Shown here: in pieces, positions 1 through 11,539 of the stretch | Numbering within the stretch: position 1 is the stretch's first letter | How the letters are laid out: the number at the start of each line of letters is the position of its first letter | Source: Cyclobacteriaceae bacterium | GTDB taxonomy: Bacteria > Bacteroidota > Bacteroidia > Cytophagales > Cyclobacteriaceae | Direction: 5' to 3' | NCBI GenBank assembly: GCA_016787725.1 | Contig: JAEUTZ010000002.1 | Coordinates: forward strand, 124,001-188,000 | Length of the DNA stretch: 64,000 nucleotides | Position numbers and translations under genes: made by a program | Notes under the pieces: model-generated | Told to the model about the DNA's origin: nothing | Seen by the model: the letters and a program-made list of their open reading frames with translations, nothing else | The model's database searches: none

Positions 1-2356
1 TCACGGTCACTAACGCAATTATAATAACGGCAAGACTCGGCAGGGCAAATATCCACCATGACAATACGATGCGATTTGCAAATTCCTGCAACCAGTTGTT
101 CATAATCCACCAGGTGATCGGTGTTGCTATGGCAATCGCCACGCCCATCAGCAACACATAATCCCGGCTGACCAACCTGAGAATACTGGGAACAGAAGCT
201 CCCAATACTTTTCGTACGCCTATTTCTTTGGTGCGTTGTAAAGCGGTTAAAGATGATAATCCAAACAGACCCAGGCAGGCAATGAATATGGCCAGTGCTG
301 AAAAGATTCCAAATACTTTTCCGAATTGCTGATCAGCCTGGTATTGCTTGTTATAATGATCGTCCAGGAAAAAGTAATTGAACGGGTTACCCGGGAATAG
401 TTGTTTCCATTCATTTTCAAAACGGGCGAGTGAAGTCTGTACTTCTGCCGTGTTGAATTTAATTGAATAATAACCTCCCGGAGCTTGGTTGTAACGGAAG
501 ATGAGTGGCTCAAAATCTTTCTTTAGTGATTCCTGTCGGTAATTCTTCAAAACACCTACAATCCGAAATGTATCACCCCAGAAAAAGATCTGGTCATCTA
601 TGGCCAACTCCAGTTTTTCAAATCCCATGTGCCGCACAGCCGCTTCGTTAAGCAGTACGCTCGCTTCTTCATTGGTACCATCACCTGAGAATGATCGCCC
701 GGCAACGATTTCCAATCCGTAGGAAGGAATGAAGTCATGATCCATCATGATAATACGATATTGCTTCTGTTCGTCTTCACGCTGACTTAACCTGCGGATT
801 CCGCCAGCATTCCAATCCGGAGAGGCTCCAGGTATAGAGGTGGATGCGGACACTGCTGCTACTTCCGGAAATTGATTTAATGCATTCTTAAAAACTTCAT
901 ATTTTGTTTCATAGGTTGAGTCGGTGATATTGGGTGTTCGAAGAACAATCGTCTGATCAATGTCTACCCCTAACTTTTGATTTCGCATAAAACGAATTTG
1001 ATGGTATACGGTAAAGGTTCCGACAATGAGTGCAATGGAGGCCATGAATTGGAGAATTACCATGCCCTTGCGAAAGACCACCCCCTGGTTGGTATTTTTA
1101 AAACGACCCTTTAACACCTCTACTGGTTTGAATGCCGAAAGCACAAAAGCAGGATACAAGCCCGACAGAATAGAACCTCCGAAAATCAGAAGCACCATCC
1201 ACACCCAGAATAAATTTTTTTGAAACAATTCGTAGCCAATAGCCCGCCCCGCCAATGTGCTGAACCAGGGTGTTAATAGTAGCACAAACGCCACTGCCGC
1301 CACCACGGCCAATGTGTTCAGCACCAAGGACTCCACCAAAAATTGCTGAATCAATTGCCATCGGTATCCGCCCATTACTTTGCGAACACCCACCTCACGG
1401 GCACGTTCAATCGATTTTGCCGTGGAAAGATTGATGTAATTAATCCAGGCAATGACGAGAATTAATCCGGCCACAATCAGCAAGAAGTAAGTAGAATCCC
1501 GGCTGCCGTTCGCTTTGAACTCCCCAATGTAATCCGAATCAAGATGTATGTTGGTAATGGGCATGAAATGAAACGTCATGGCGGCATTGAAGCGTTTCAA
1601 TTCTTCTCCTTCCCTTTTCTCGACATAGGCTGGCAGTTTTGCCTCCAATTCAGTTACATTGGCATTGTCATTTAATTGTACGTAGGTTAAGAATCCATCC
1701 CATTGCCATTGATTCAATTCGGATTCGTTGCTCATGCCTACCAACTTTGCATAGGTAGCAAAGGAGAGCATGACGTCTATTTTCATATGCGAATTGGCCG
1801 GTAAGTCTTCATAGACACCCGTCACCAGGTATTCTTCACGACCATTGTTGCGCATCGTTTTGCCCAACGGGTTTTCTTCACCAAAATATTTACGAGCCAG
1901 GCTCCGCGAAAGCACAATTTTGTTCAACCCCTTCAAAGCTGTGGAGTCAACTCCTGCCGCGAGCGAATATCCAAACACTTCAAAGAAGTCTTCGCTTGTG
2001 TAATACACACCTTCTTCCCTGAAGAAGGTATCGCCATACGAAAGCAGGGCATTACTGCCGGTCATGCGAACGTACTTGTTCACCTCCGGAAAGTTAGTTT
2101 TCAAATCCGGTCCGATGCCGGCACACCCCGCTGCCCACCGGGTAGATAATTCGCCTTTATCGTAGCGATCGAGGTGAACACGATAGACGTTCTTGCCATG
2201 GTGCCAGAAAGTATCATAACTCAATTCATGAATCACATATTGGGCAATCAGCATAAAGGCGGTCATCCCGATGATCAACCCAGAAAGATTGATGATGGTG
2301 AAAGCTCGGTTGCGGGCTATGTAGCGCCAAACGGCAGTCAGATAATTTTGAATCAT
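1..2356 (-). CDS. FtsX-like ABC transporter permease (C-terminus outside window)
   Basis: This gene runs off the left edge; about 785 codons are present and, by comparison with its neighbour, roughly 20 are missing. It begins MIQNYLTAVWRYIARNRAF, followed by a hydrophobic segment, the standard start of the large Bacteroidota permeases with two MacB_PCD periplasmic domains and two FtsX membrane modules. The LQRTKEIGVRKVLG-type signature encoded near 210-245 marks the second FtsX module. The family exports or extracts substrates from the inner membrane, or works in mechanotransmission, using a separate ATPase. No ATPase gene lies nearby. The downstream-oriented paralogue at 2475-4892 is on the same strand, so the two probably arose by tandem duplication. 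The substrate cannot be read from the sequence. Confidence 0.85.
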   Translation of the reverse strand, partial: MIQNYLTAVWRYIARNRAFTIINLSGLIIGMTAFMLIAQYVIHELSYDTFWHHGKNVYRVHLDRYDKGELSTRWAAGCAGIGPDLKTNFPEVNKYVRMTGSNALLSYGDTFFREEGVYYTSEDFFEVFGYSLAAGVDSTALKGLNKIVLSRSLARKYFGEENPLGKTMRNNGREEYLVTGVYEDLPANSHMKIDVMLSFATYAKLVGMSNESELNQWQWDGFLTYVQLNDNANVTELEAKLPAYVEKREGEELKRFNAAMTFHFMPITNIHLDSDYIGEFKANGSRDSTYFLLIVAGLILVIAWINYINLSTAKSIERAREVGVRKVMGGYRWQLIQQFLVESLVLNTLAVVAAVAFVLLLTPWFSTLAGRAIGYELFQKNLFWVWMVLLIFGGSILSGLYPAFVLSAFKPVEVLKGRFKNTNQGVVFRKGMVILQFMASIALIVGTFTVYHQIRFMRNQKLGVDIDQTIVLRTPNITDSTYETKYEVFKNALNQFPEVAAVSASTSIPGASPDWNAGGIRRLSQREDEQKQYRIIMMDHDFIPSYGLEIVAGRSFSGDGTNEEASVLLNEAAVRHMGFEKLELAIDDQIFFWGDTFRIVGVLKNYRQESLKKDFEPLIFRYNQAPGGYYSIKFNTAEVQTSLARFENEWKQLFPGNPFNYFFLDDHYNKQYQADQQFGKVFGIFSALAIFIACLGLFGLSSLTALQRTKEIGVRKVLGASVPSILRLVSRDYVLLMGVAIAIATPITWWIMNNWLQEFANRIVLSWWIFALPSLAVIIIALVTV

Positions 2357-2474
2357 AGGTGGGGTTTTTACAAATACTCTCCGTTATAGGATTGGTTACA
2401 GTATTTCAGCTTTGAATTTCAGATTTAACGTGACTGTTTATAGTTGTATTCCAAAATTGCGATTTGAAACTGTC

Positions 2475-4892
2475 TTATTCATACCGCAGCGATTTGACCG
2501 GATTAATCAAAGCAGCTTTCAGGGATTGATAACTGACCGTAATCAGCGCCACCAGGGTGGTAACCACGGCTGCCACAATAAAAATCCACGCACCAATCTC
2601 AATGCGAAAGGCAAAGGAGTCCAGCCAACGGTTCATGACATACCAAACCAGGGGAATGGCGACCAGATTGGCGAACACCACCAGGCGCAGAAAATCCTTT
2701 GAAAGCAAGACAAAGATCAGAGGAACCGAGGCACCCATCACTTTGCGGATGCCAATCTCTTTTGTGCGTTGAGAAGCGGTGAACGATGCCAGACCAAATA
2801 AACCGAGTGAAGCCACTAGGATGGCCAACACGGCAAAGAAGCCGAAGACACTTCCAAATTGACGTTCATTCTTATACTGGCGGTTGAAAAAAGAGTCCAG
2901 GAAAAAATAGTCAAAGGGATTGTTTGGGAACACTTTGGTATACTCCGCTTGCAGGAAGCCGAGGGCACGGTCCAGGTGTTCTGTCTCCACCTTGACACAA
3001 AAGTAGCTTCGTGCATTCTGTTGTAACCGGAACGCGGTGGGCCGGAAGTCCTGTTTCAACCCCTCCTGATGGTAATTGTCCACCACACCAACAATCCGTA
3101 ACGTATCGCCTCCAATGCGGATGAATTGACCCAATGCATTCTCCGGTGTTTTCAGGTTGAATACTTCTACCGCCTTGGCATTTAGTACTACACTTGAACT
3201 ATCCCCAGTAAACTCATGCGCATAGGTGCGGCCGGCCAACACCTTATTGTTAAACGTGGTGAAAAAATTATAATCCACGCCCATGATGTACATCTGGTTT
3301 CGTTGCGACTCATCATCACCAATTCGCTGTGCCCCATTCGTCCAGAAAATCAAATTGCCGGGTACCTCAGAAACGGCTGTGAAATTTTTTACTTCGGGAT
3401 ACGAGGCCAGCGTGTTTCGATACACTTCCAGGTAGTTGCCATAAAGGGAATCAAAATCAACCACACCCGGGGCATTGATTACAATCGTTTGGTCGATGTC
3501 GATTCCGAGCTCCCGGTTCTCCATAAACTTCAACTGGTTGTAAACGATCAAGGTGCCGGCAATCAGGGCCACAGAAGCGATAAACTGGAAGACCACTAAA
3601 CTTTTACGCAGCACCAAGCCATCCTGCGATCCTTTCATCGAGCCCTTCAAAACCCGGGCCGGTTGGTAAGCGGATAGAATAAAAGCCGGATATAAGCCCG
3701 ACAACAGCGAGCCGATCACAAATAAGGCAACAAGCGAAAGCCACAAGTTGATATCGAAAAAGATGCTGAACGTGAGGTGCTTATCGGCCAGTTGATTGAA
3801 AGCCGGGATGGCGAGGTAAAGCAATGCGATCCCAACTATGGAAGCAGCCAAGTTGATCAGCAACGACTCGGCAAGAAATTGCCCGATCAGTTGCCCTTTA
3901 TGTGCTCCAATGACTTTCCGGATACCTACTTCTTTGGCACGCTCTACCGCCCTTGCCGTGGAGAGATTAATATAGTTGACCCAGGCAATCACCAGAATAA
4001 AAAAAGCGATGATCATCAGGAAGTATACGGTGCGACCATTGCCATTGACACGGGCTTCCTGAATCAAATCAGAATACAAGTGAATGCTGGACAGCGGTTG
4101 TAAGATAAATTTGGTACGCTCGCTGGCTTTGATGACACTCGGATTATTCGGATCGCTGCCGTGCTTATCAATGAAAGCCGGAAATTTTGCCTCAAGCGCC
4201 TTTGCATCGCTGCCGGGTTTCAGCAACACATAATTATAAAAATCATACCATCCCCAGGCATTGTTAAAACCTTCGCCATACAGCGTGACCAATGTGGGAT
4301 AGGACAGCAGGAAAGTAAACTTGAGGTGTGAGTTTTCCGGGGATTGCATCACGCCCGTAATCTCGTACTCTTCCTGATCGCCAAAACGGATGCGTTTGCC
4401 AACCGGATCGGTAACGCCAAAATATTTGCGCGCAGTCTCTTCCTCAATAATGGCCGTGTTTGGTTGATCCAGTTTAGCCTCACCGCTCAGTAGTGGGTAA
4501 GAAAAGATGGAAAAGAAATTCTGTTCTGCCTGAAAGAGGTTATCTTCCTTCATGGAGATTTCTTCGTAGCGTACTACCCCACCCCCGTATCGTAAATACA
4601 ACCGGGTGGCATCTTCCACTTCAGGAAAATCCGCAATCATCATGGGGGCCACTTTCGGAAAGGCTGTAGCACACTCAAAGATTCGTTCTCCGTTGCGATA
4701 GGCATCAAATTGAACGCGGTAAATCCGGTCGGCCTGTGTGTGAAAATCATCATAGCTTAACTCATCCTTTACATATTGAAGGATGAGTAAGCAGGCGCTC
4801 AAGCCGATAGCCAGACCTGCAATATTCAGCAACGAGAACCCTTTGCGTTTTAAGATGTTGCGCACGGTAGTGGTCAGGTAATTCTTGATCAT
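2475..4892 (-). CDS. FtsX-like ABC transporter permease, MacB type
   Basis: A complete permease of about 805 residues. I start it at the ATG encoding MIKNYLTTTVRNILKRKGF, because this aligns with the start of the paralogue at 1-2356; the frame is open for 17 further codons upstream. One N-terminal membrane segment is followed by a MacB-like periplasmic domain, three membrane segments around residues 285-440 containing RAKEVGIRKVIGA, a second periplasmic domain, and three C-terminal segments preceded by QRTKEIGIRKVMGA. It ends in the typical SLRYE. Proteins of this family are inner-membrane permeases that need a partner ATPase. Spacing to the next gene of the pair is 118 bases, so co-transcription is likely. 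Substrate unknown. Confidence 0.88.
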   Translation of the reverse strand: MIKNYLTTTVRNILKRKGFSLLNIAGLAIGLSACLLILQYVKDELSYDDFHTQADRIYRVQFDAYRNGERIFECATAFPKVAPMMIADFPEVEDATRLYLRYGGGVVRYEEISMKEDNLFQAEQNFFSIFSYPLLSGEAKLDQPNTAIIEEETARKYFGVTDPVGKRIRFGDQEEYEITGVMQSPENSHLKFTFLLSYPTLVTLYGEGFNNAWGWYDFYNYVLLKPGSDAKALEAKFPAFIDKHGSDPNNPSVIKASERTKFILQPLSSIHLYSDLIQEARVNGNGRTVYFLMIIAFFILVIAWVNYINLSTARAVERAKEVGIRKVIGAHKGQLIGQFLAESLLINLAASIVGIALLYLAIPAFNQLADKHLTFSIFFDINLWLSLVALFVIGSLLSGLYPAFILSAYQPARVLKGSMKGSQDGLVLRKSLVVFQFIASVALIAGTLIVYNQLKFMENRELGIDIDQTIVINAPGVVDFDSLYGNYLEVYRNTLASYPEVKNFTAVSEVPGNLIFWTNGAQRIGDDESQRNQMYIMGVDYNFFTTFNNKVLAGRTYAHEFTGDSSSVVLNAKAVEVFNLKTPENALGQFIRIGGDTLRIVGVVDNYHQEGLKQDFRPTAFRLQQNARSYFCVKVETEHLDRALGFLQAEYTKVFPNNPFDYFFLDSFFNRQYKNERQFGSVFGFFAVLAILVASLGLFGLASFTASQRTKEIGIRKVMGASVPLIFVLLSKDFLRLVVFANLVAIPLVWYVMNRWLDSFAFRIEIGAWIFIVAAVVTTLVALITVSYQSLKAALINPVKSLRYE

Positions 4893-5075
4893 GGGGGTGG
4901 GTTTGTTAGTATATGACAAGCCCGATGCCAACTTTGGATTCATTCATTTTCAAAGCCGCAGCGGGATGGAACCGGAAACTTCGAGTCATTTTCGTACGAA
5001 ATTGTCCGCATACGGGCATGTTGGTCGTGGCATCCTACCATCCTTTTTCTATTTTTACAGCCCAATTTCAATACT

Positions 5076-5783
5076 ATGGGTCGCATATTTGAGAAGAGAA
5101 AGCACAAGATGTTTGCCCGCTTTGACAAGATGGCCAAAGCGTTTACCCGCATCGGGAAAGACATTGCCATCGCTGTAAAGCAAGCAGGTCCAAACCCGGA
5201 TAATAATCCCCGGCTGCGCATGGCCATTCAAAACGCGAAGGGTGTGAATATGCCGAAAGATCGGGTTGAAGCTGCGATCAAGCGCGCCTCAAGCAAAGAC
5301 GAAAAAGACTTTCAGGAAGTGGTTTACGAGGGGTATGCTCCGCACGGAGTACCGGTGATCGTAGAGTGTGCCACGGACAACCCGACCCGCACCGTGGCCA
5401 ACATCCGGCTGCACTTCTCAAAAAATGGAGGTAATATGGGCAACTCGGGATCGGTGATGTTTTTGTTTGAGCGCAGAGGTGTTTTCAAATTTGATCCTGC
5501 CAGGCTTAACCTTGATGAAGTGGAACTCGATCTCATTGATGCCGGTGCCGAAGACATTCAACGAGAGGAGGACGAAATTTTGATGTATACCAAGTTTGCC
5601 GATTTTGGCCAGATGCAGAAGTTTCTGGAATCCAAGGGCTGGGAACCAAAGAGCTCCGAATTGCAATACATTCCCACCACCACCAAAGAACTGAACGAAG
5701 CCGAACAAGACGAAGTGATGGAATGCATTGGTGCGCTCGAAGCGGATGAAGATGTTCAAAACGTTTATCATAACTTAGCATGA
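5076..5783 (+). CDS. yebC: YebC/PmpR (TACO1-like) family protein
   Basis: 235 residues, the usual length of the family. The N-terminus MGRIFEKRKHKMFARFDKM and the blocks AKAFTRIGKDIAIAVK, NPRLRMAIQNAKGVNMPKDR and YEGYAPHGVPVIVECATDN are the family signature. YebC-type proteins were first described as DNA-binding transcriptional regulators (PmpR); related proteins (TACO1, YebC2) act on ribosomes that stall during translation. Which role applies here cannot be decided. It is divergent from the permease pair. The following gene starts two bases after its stop codon, so the two are probably co-transcribed. Confidence 0.93.
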   Translation: MGRIFEKRKHKMFARFDKMAKAFTRIGKDIAIAVKQAGPNPDNNPRLRMAIQNAKGVNMPKDRVEAAIKRASSKDEKDFQEVVYEGYAPHGVPVIVECATDNPTRTVANIRLHFSKNGGNMGNSGSVMFLFERRGVFKFDPARLNLDEVELDLIDAGAEDIQREEDEILMYTKFADFGQMQKFLESKGWEPKSSELQYIPTTTKELNEAEQDEVMECIGALEADEDVQNVYHNLA

Positions 5784-5784
5784 G

Positions 5785-6519
5785 TTGAAACGATTCCTGC
5801 TAATAGGGATCCTTACCGTTCTCAGCCTTTCGGGCTTCAGTCAGGAGTATGCAAAATTTTCGTACATCCAGTTTTACTTCACCGGCCAGGTGGCTGTGCC
5901 CTCCAAGGAGTTCCGGCAAGTGGTGTACAATAATTTTGGTAACCTCGGATACGGAATCAACTCCGGGTTAATTGTGAGCCCATTGTTTGAAAGACGACCT
6001 TCTCCGTTTCTGATCGGACTTGACTTCAGTTATTTTACCTACGGTCAGGAGAAAGATGGAGCCACTGCCAGTACGCCCCGATTGAAATCCACTTATAATG
6101 TATACACATGGAATGGGTTGGTACGTCTTAGGCCACCCCTTGAAAAAGGTGCCATTACACCCTTTGCTGATGGCTTGTTGGGACTTAAGCTCTACACTAC
6201 CAAAACCAAAGTCGATAAAGACCTGCTTGATTTCCTGTTTACGGATAATCAGGCCGAAGTCCTCAATAATGTTCGCGATACAGGGTTGAGTTTTGGTGCT
6301 GGAGGCGGATTCTATGCCAACCCCCGCAACCGAAGCGCTCCGAGCTTTTCGTTACGCTTGCTCTACCTGTGGGGTGACGAAGTTGACTATGTGGTGAAGG
6401 ACTCTATTAAAGTTGATTCTGCCGGGTCGCTTACGTATGAAACAGACCGGGCCAACACGTCTATGTTTCTGATTCAGATCGGCATCAATGCGGTTGGCAC
6501 GAAATCTTTTGCACATTAA
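5785..6519 (+). CDS. Outer-membrane beta-barrel family protein
   Basis: 244 residues with an N-terminal signal peptide (KRFLLIGILTVLSLSGFSQ) and alternating beta-strand patterns, ending in a barrel-like strand pattern. The start must be a TTG at 5785: the only nearby ATG, which overlaps the yebC stop, runs into TGA after two codons, and the signal peptide begins directly at the TTG. The product is likely an outer-membrane or periplasmic barrel protein of unknown function. It sits two bases behind yebC and probably shares its transcript. I do not recognise a more specific family. Confidence 0.7.
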   Translation: MKRFLLIGILTVLSLSGFSQEYAKFSYIQFYFTGQVAVPSKEFRQVVYNNFGNLGYGINSGLIVSPLFERRPSPFLIGLDFSYFTYGQEKDGATASTPRLKSTYNVYTWNGLVRLRPPLEKGAITPFADGLLGLKLYTTKTKVDKDLLDFLFTDNQAEVLNNVRDTGLSFGAGGGFYANPRNRSAPSFSLRLLYLWGDEVDYVVKDSIKVDSAGSLTYETDRANTSMFLIQIGINAVGTKSFAH

Positions 6520-6621
6520 AGTTGTCAAAGCCCTTTTAATGTTGCGCCTCAACTCCTTCCACTAGCCGAATCAAAAAGCCGATTCCACATCAAAAATCAT
6601 AAGATTTAGTCCGATTATAGT

Positions 6622-6629
6622 TATTTTTG
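6622..6629 (+). promoter_or_regulatory. Candidate Bacteroidota -7 promoter box
   Basis: TATTTTTG matches the TAnnTTTG consensus recognised by the primary sigma factor in Bacteroidota. It lies 72 bases ahead of the ATG of the beta-barrel gene at 6702. No clear -33 TTG at the expected distance was seen, so this is moderate support only. Confidence 0.4.
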
Positions 6630-6701
6630 ACCTTCTGCCAAATACCAAAATCCGCTTTTTTGAGTTGATTTGGTTAATAGCAGCGAACCCTAACACCTGA
6701 C

Positions 6702-7640
6702 ATGAAGGCCCTATTCACAGGCTTGATTATTCTCGTATCGATTCAAGCTTCTGCACAAGATGTTGAGGCATACGGCATCTTTGGCGGATTTAATTTTCCA
6801 TTTACGGTAGACCAAGGGCTGCAGAAAGATCCGCGCTATTACGGCAAATTTACTATTCGCGCCACCCCGGTTGGCTTTGCCTACGGCTATGACCGCGTTG
6901 GGCACGGTATTTTACTGACGCCCAGTTACGTACAAGTAGGTCAGAAGTTAATCATCAAAAACACCACGGGCGGCTCGGTGGGCACACGCGATGTGCAAAT
7001 GAATTATTTCAGTGTGCCCGTGGCGCTGAAGTTGCACGTGAATGACATGTCGTTTTTCAGGTTAAGTATGATTGCGGCTGTAACTCCAAGTTTCTTAATT
7101 AAAGGACAAGAAACGATGACCATTAACTCACCCAATCAATCGACCAAACTGAAGTATCCTCCAGGGGTCAGTGTACCAACCGATCCCGGATATGAACAGG
7201 TTTACGATGGGGTATTTGTTCCCAACATGGACGATGAGGTGTATGTGGACAACGACAAGTTTACGCCTTTTCAATTGTTCGCGGCACTGGGATTGCGATC
7301 GGATTTTGATTTGAATGACGACTGGAGCATTAACTTTGACGGCCGCGCCAATTTTGGAATTTTTGACCCCCGCAAAGCAAACTACATCGATCAGCTGAAA
7401 AACCCAGCGGGCCCGCCCGATATTAATGGCAATCCCGGAGCTCCGGATCTGTATGGTCAGCGAAGGGAAATTTACCTTTCAGTAGCTTTTGGTATTTCGC
7501 GAATCATCCAGATCAAGCACTCGTACAAACCGAAGGTAACTACTCATACTGAAGCCTTTAAATCGGCCAATAAACCTCCACGCTCCACCAGCGGAGTACA
7601 CAAGGGCATGAGCAAGCAAAAGGGCAAAAAGAAGAAATAG
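6702..7640 (+). CDS. Porin-family outer-membrane beta-barrel protein
   Basis: 312 residues. A signal peptide (MKALFTGLIILVSIQASAQ) is followed by amphipathic beta strands of the outer-membrane beta-barrel (PorT/OmpA-barrel-like) type: QMNYFSVPVALKLHV is the characteristic strand in which the protein becomes compatible with a small 8- to 10-strand barrel. The C-terminus is unusual: after the last strand (YLSVAFGISRIIQIKH) there is a basic, low-complexity tail of about 40 residues ending in KQKGKKKK. Role unknown. It has its own promoter-like box 72 bases upstream and is convergent with the MpaB-like gene downstream. Confidence 0.75.
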   Translation: MKALFTGLIILVSIQASAQDVEAYGIFGGFNFPFTVDQGLQKDPRYYGKFTIRATPVGFAYGYDRVGHGILLTPSYVQVGQKLIIKNTTGGSVGTRDVQMNYFSVPVALKLHVNDMSFFRLSMIAAVTPSFLIKGQETMTINSPNQSTKLKYPPGVSVPTDPGYEQVYDGVFVPNMDDEVYVDNDKFTPFQLFAALGLRSDFDLNDDWSINFDGRANFGIFDPRKANYIDQLKNPAGPPDINGNPGAPDLYGQRREIYLSVAFGISRIIQIKHSYKPKVTTHTEAFKSANKPPRSTSGVHKGMSKQKGKKKK

Positions 7641-7675
7641 AAATAGTTGGGAATCTTCCTGAACCGAATTGTCCT

Positions 7676-8440
7676 CTAATTCAGACGCACTTCAAGTGTT
7701 TTCATTTGGGTTTTGTAGGCGGCAGGAAGTAACACGGCTCTCAGTATCTTATCCAATTTTATTTGTCGCCCCAGTTTATAAACCGGCACAGCCGGAGCTA
7801 ACCACGAATACCTACTTAAGTCCAACAAATGTCGAACGTGCTCGGGTATAATGAGTTTTTGAACTTCGATTAGAATGAAGTATCGTATCGCACCCAGGTG
7901 TTTTCTATATTGGCGGAACAGGTCAATCGTGTAGTTACCGGGCTGGAGGTCTTCGATTAAATGCGCCTTCCGTACCGGGAGCCATTCGATGTAGTCAGAT
8001 GGCAGCGCCTTCAATCCCATTCGGATACCGACCCGATGGAAAACGCTGTATACTTCCTCCTTCTCTTCGACAGTCAATTTTCGTTCGAGCAATTCATAGC
8101 TAGCAATTGAATAGTAGATGAGCAGGAAAAGCACATCGCGGTACGCCCAGTCAGGAATGGCGACACCCCGGTTCTGTTCTACGGATGAGTGAATGTGCCG
8201 CATCGTATCAATGGTTTGATGGGCTTCACAGGTGGATGAATAAATAATCGTATGCGCATAACGGACTGTTGAAAACAATCGGCCCAACGGATCCGAAGGA
8301 AGCTTGCCTGTGAAATATAACCAGTCCACGGCTTTGTTTAAAGCAAATTCTGCAGCCGCCCCGGCAAAAATGAACAGGACCATATCGCTCCGACTCCAGA
8401 TTTTTCTTACTACCGAATTTTCATTAACAAAGTAGGACAT
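7676..8440 (-). CDS. MpaB-like (DUF2236) oxygenase-family protein
   Basis: 254 residues from the ATG at 8440. The open frame extends to a TTG at 8494, but that TTG overlaps a promoter-like element (TACTTTG on the minus strand), so the ATG encoding MSYFVNENSVVRKIWS is preferred. The pattern DPLGRLFSTVRYAHTIIY followed by EAHQTIDTMRHIHSSV, then an acidic helix around LTVEEKEEVYSVFHRVG, matches the DUF2236 family. That family includes fungal MpaB and is related to the haem-containing rubber oxygenase Lcp. Enzymatic activity and substrate here are unknown; the histidines in the first half are candidate haem ligands (inference). It is convergent with the barrel gene on the left and divergent from the SRPBCC gene. 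Confidence 0.72.
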   Translation of the reverse strand: MSYFVNENSVVRKIWSRSDMVLFIFAGAAAEFALNKAVDWLYFTGKLPSDPLGRLFSTVRYAHTIIYSSTCEAHQTIDTMRHIHSSVEQNRGVAIPDWAYRDVLFLLIYYSIASYELLERKLTVEEKEEVYSVFHRVGIRMGLKALPSDYIEWLPVRKAHLIEDLQPGNYTIDLFRQYRKHLGAIRYFILIEVQKLIIPEHVRHLLDLSRYSWLAPAVPVYKLGRQIKLDKILRAVLLPAAYKTQMKTLEVRLN

Positions 8441-8596
8441 AGCAAACGTGTAACGTTTTCTCAAGTATGATTTCTTATTTACTTTTAGATACAAAGTACT
8501 TTTTAATATTTTATATTTCCTAGGGATTCATCAAAAAGAAAAGGAATTTTATAATTTTAAACGAAGCTGCTGAACGGTTTTATCCATCAATAGAAA

Positions 8597-9100
8597 ATGC
8601 GAACCTCCACTGAAATTACCGCTGTCTTTGAAACCACACTTGAGCGGGCCTTTAAATCTCCGATGCTTTGTGATATCACAAGGATTCACACCGGGCATGG
8701 AATCACTCCCCGGGTAACGCATTGCACGGAGGATGAAACCTGGGGTCAGGCAGGCGGCAGTCGCAAAGTGTGTATGGAAAAGACCTTCGCGTTTAGAGGG
8801 GGCGAATCATCACTTGATACCGTTCTGGAGCGCAAGGAGAATGAATATTGGAAAATCGAAATCTCAGAATTTAAAACCCCAAGCCTGGGTTTTGAAAAAT
8901 TCCAGGGCGAGTGGTTTACAACTCCCCTTGCTAGCGGGAAAGTGTTGGTTCGGTACCGATACACATTGTTTTCGAACCGCGCACTCCTTTATCCCATCCA
9001 TTGGTTGTTCACCAAACTAATCTGGCGAAACTATATGCGGCATGTACTGGAAAACATCCGGACGTTAGTAATCAGCGAAGCTCCCTATCTTCATAAATAA
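8597..9100 (+). CDS. SRPBCC (START/Bet v1-like) domain protein
   Basis: 167 residues with no signal peptide, so presumably cytoplasmic. The start STEITAVFETTLERAFKSPML and the later strand pattern GKVLVRYRYTLFSNRALLYP followed by a long C-terminal helix (FTKLIWRNYMRHVLENIRTLV) fit the helix-grip fold of the polyketide cyclase/SRPBCC family. Members bind hydrophobic ligands or act on them; nothing in the sequence tells the ligand. The gene is transcribed away from the MpaB-like gene across a 156-base A+T-rich divergent region, and converges on katG with a shared terminator between them. Confidence 0.7.
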   Translation: MRTSTEITAVFETTLERAFKSPMLCDITRIHTGHGITPRVTHCTEDETWGQAGGSRKVCMEKTFAFRGGESSLDTVLERKENEYWKIEISEFKTPSLGFEKFQGEWFTTPLASGKVLVRYRYTLFSNRALLYPIHWLFTKLIWRNYMRHVLENIRTLVISEAPYLHK

Positions 9101-9130
9101 AAAAGTGGCCTGCTACCAGACCACTTTTTT
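9099..9130. terminator. Bidirectional terminator between SRPBCC gene and katG
   Basis: An inverted repeat with arms AAAAAAGTGG and CCACTTTTTT, extended inside by a CTG/CAG pairing. The T-run on one side and A-run on the other let it serve both converging genes. It starts at the stop codon of the SRPBCC gene and is 36 bases from the end of katG. Confidence 0.8.
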
Positions 9131-9165
9131 ACTAACGCACGTGCTTTAAGTTTCCTGCTGCTTGA

Positions 9166-11391
<2,226 letters not shown>

Positions 11392-11503
11392 TTAATCTTA
11401 AATGAACCACGAATGTTAGCTCCTATAGACGAAGTACACAATGACCACCGTCATTTTTATGAACTTTGAATACAAGGTTACAAGGTGCTTGTTAATAATT
11501 CAA

Positions 11504-11539
11504 ATTGATTATATTTATGATCTTATAGTTATTATCTAT
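11504..11539 (+). promoter_or_regulatory. OxyR binding site in the katG-oxyR divergent region
   Basis: ATAGTTATTATCTAT at 11525-11539 matches every defined base of the OxyR consensus ATAGnTnnnAnCTAT. Its last two bases are the first two of the oxyR start codon, so binding would repress oxyR transcription (autoregulation, inference). A second, imperfect copy, ATTGATTATATTTAT at 11504-11518, matches 8 of 10 defined bases. It is separated from the first by 6 bases, one fewer than the 7 expected for a tetramer site. Confidence 0.7.
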
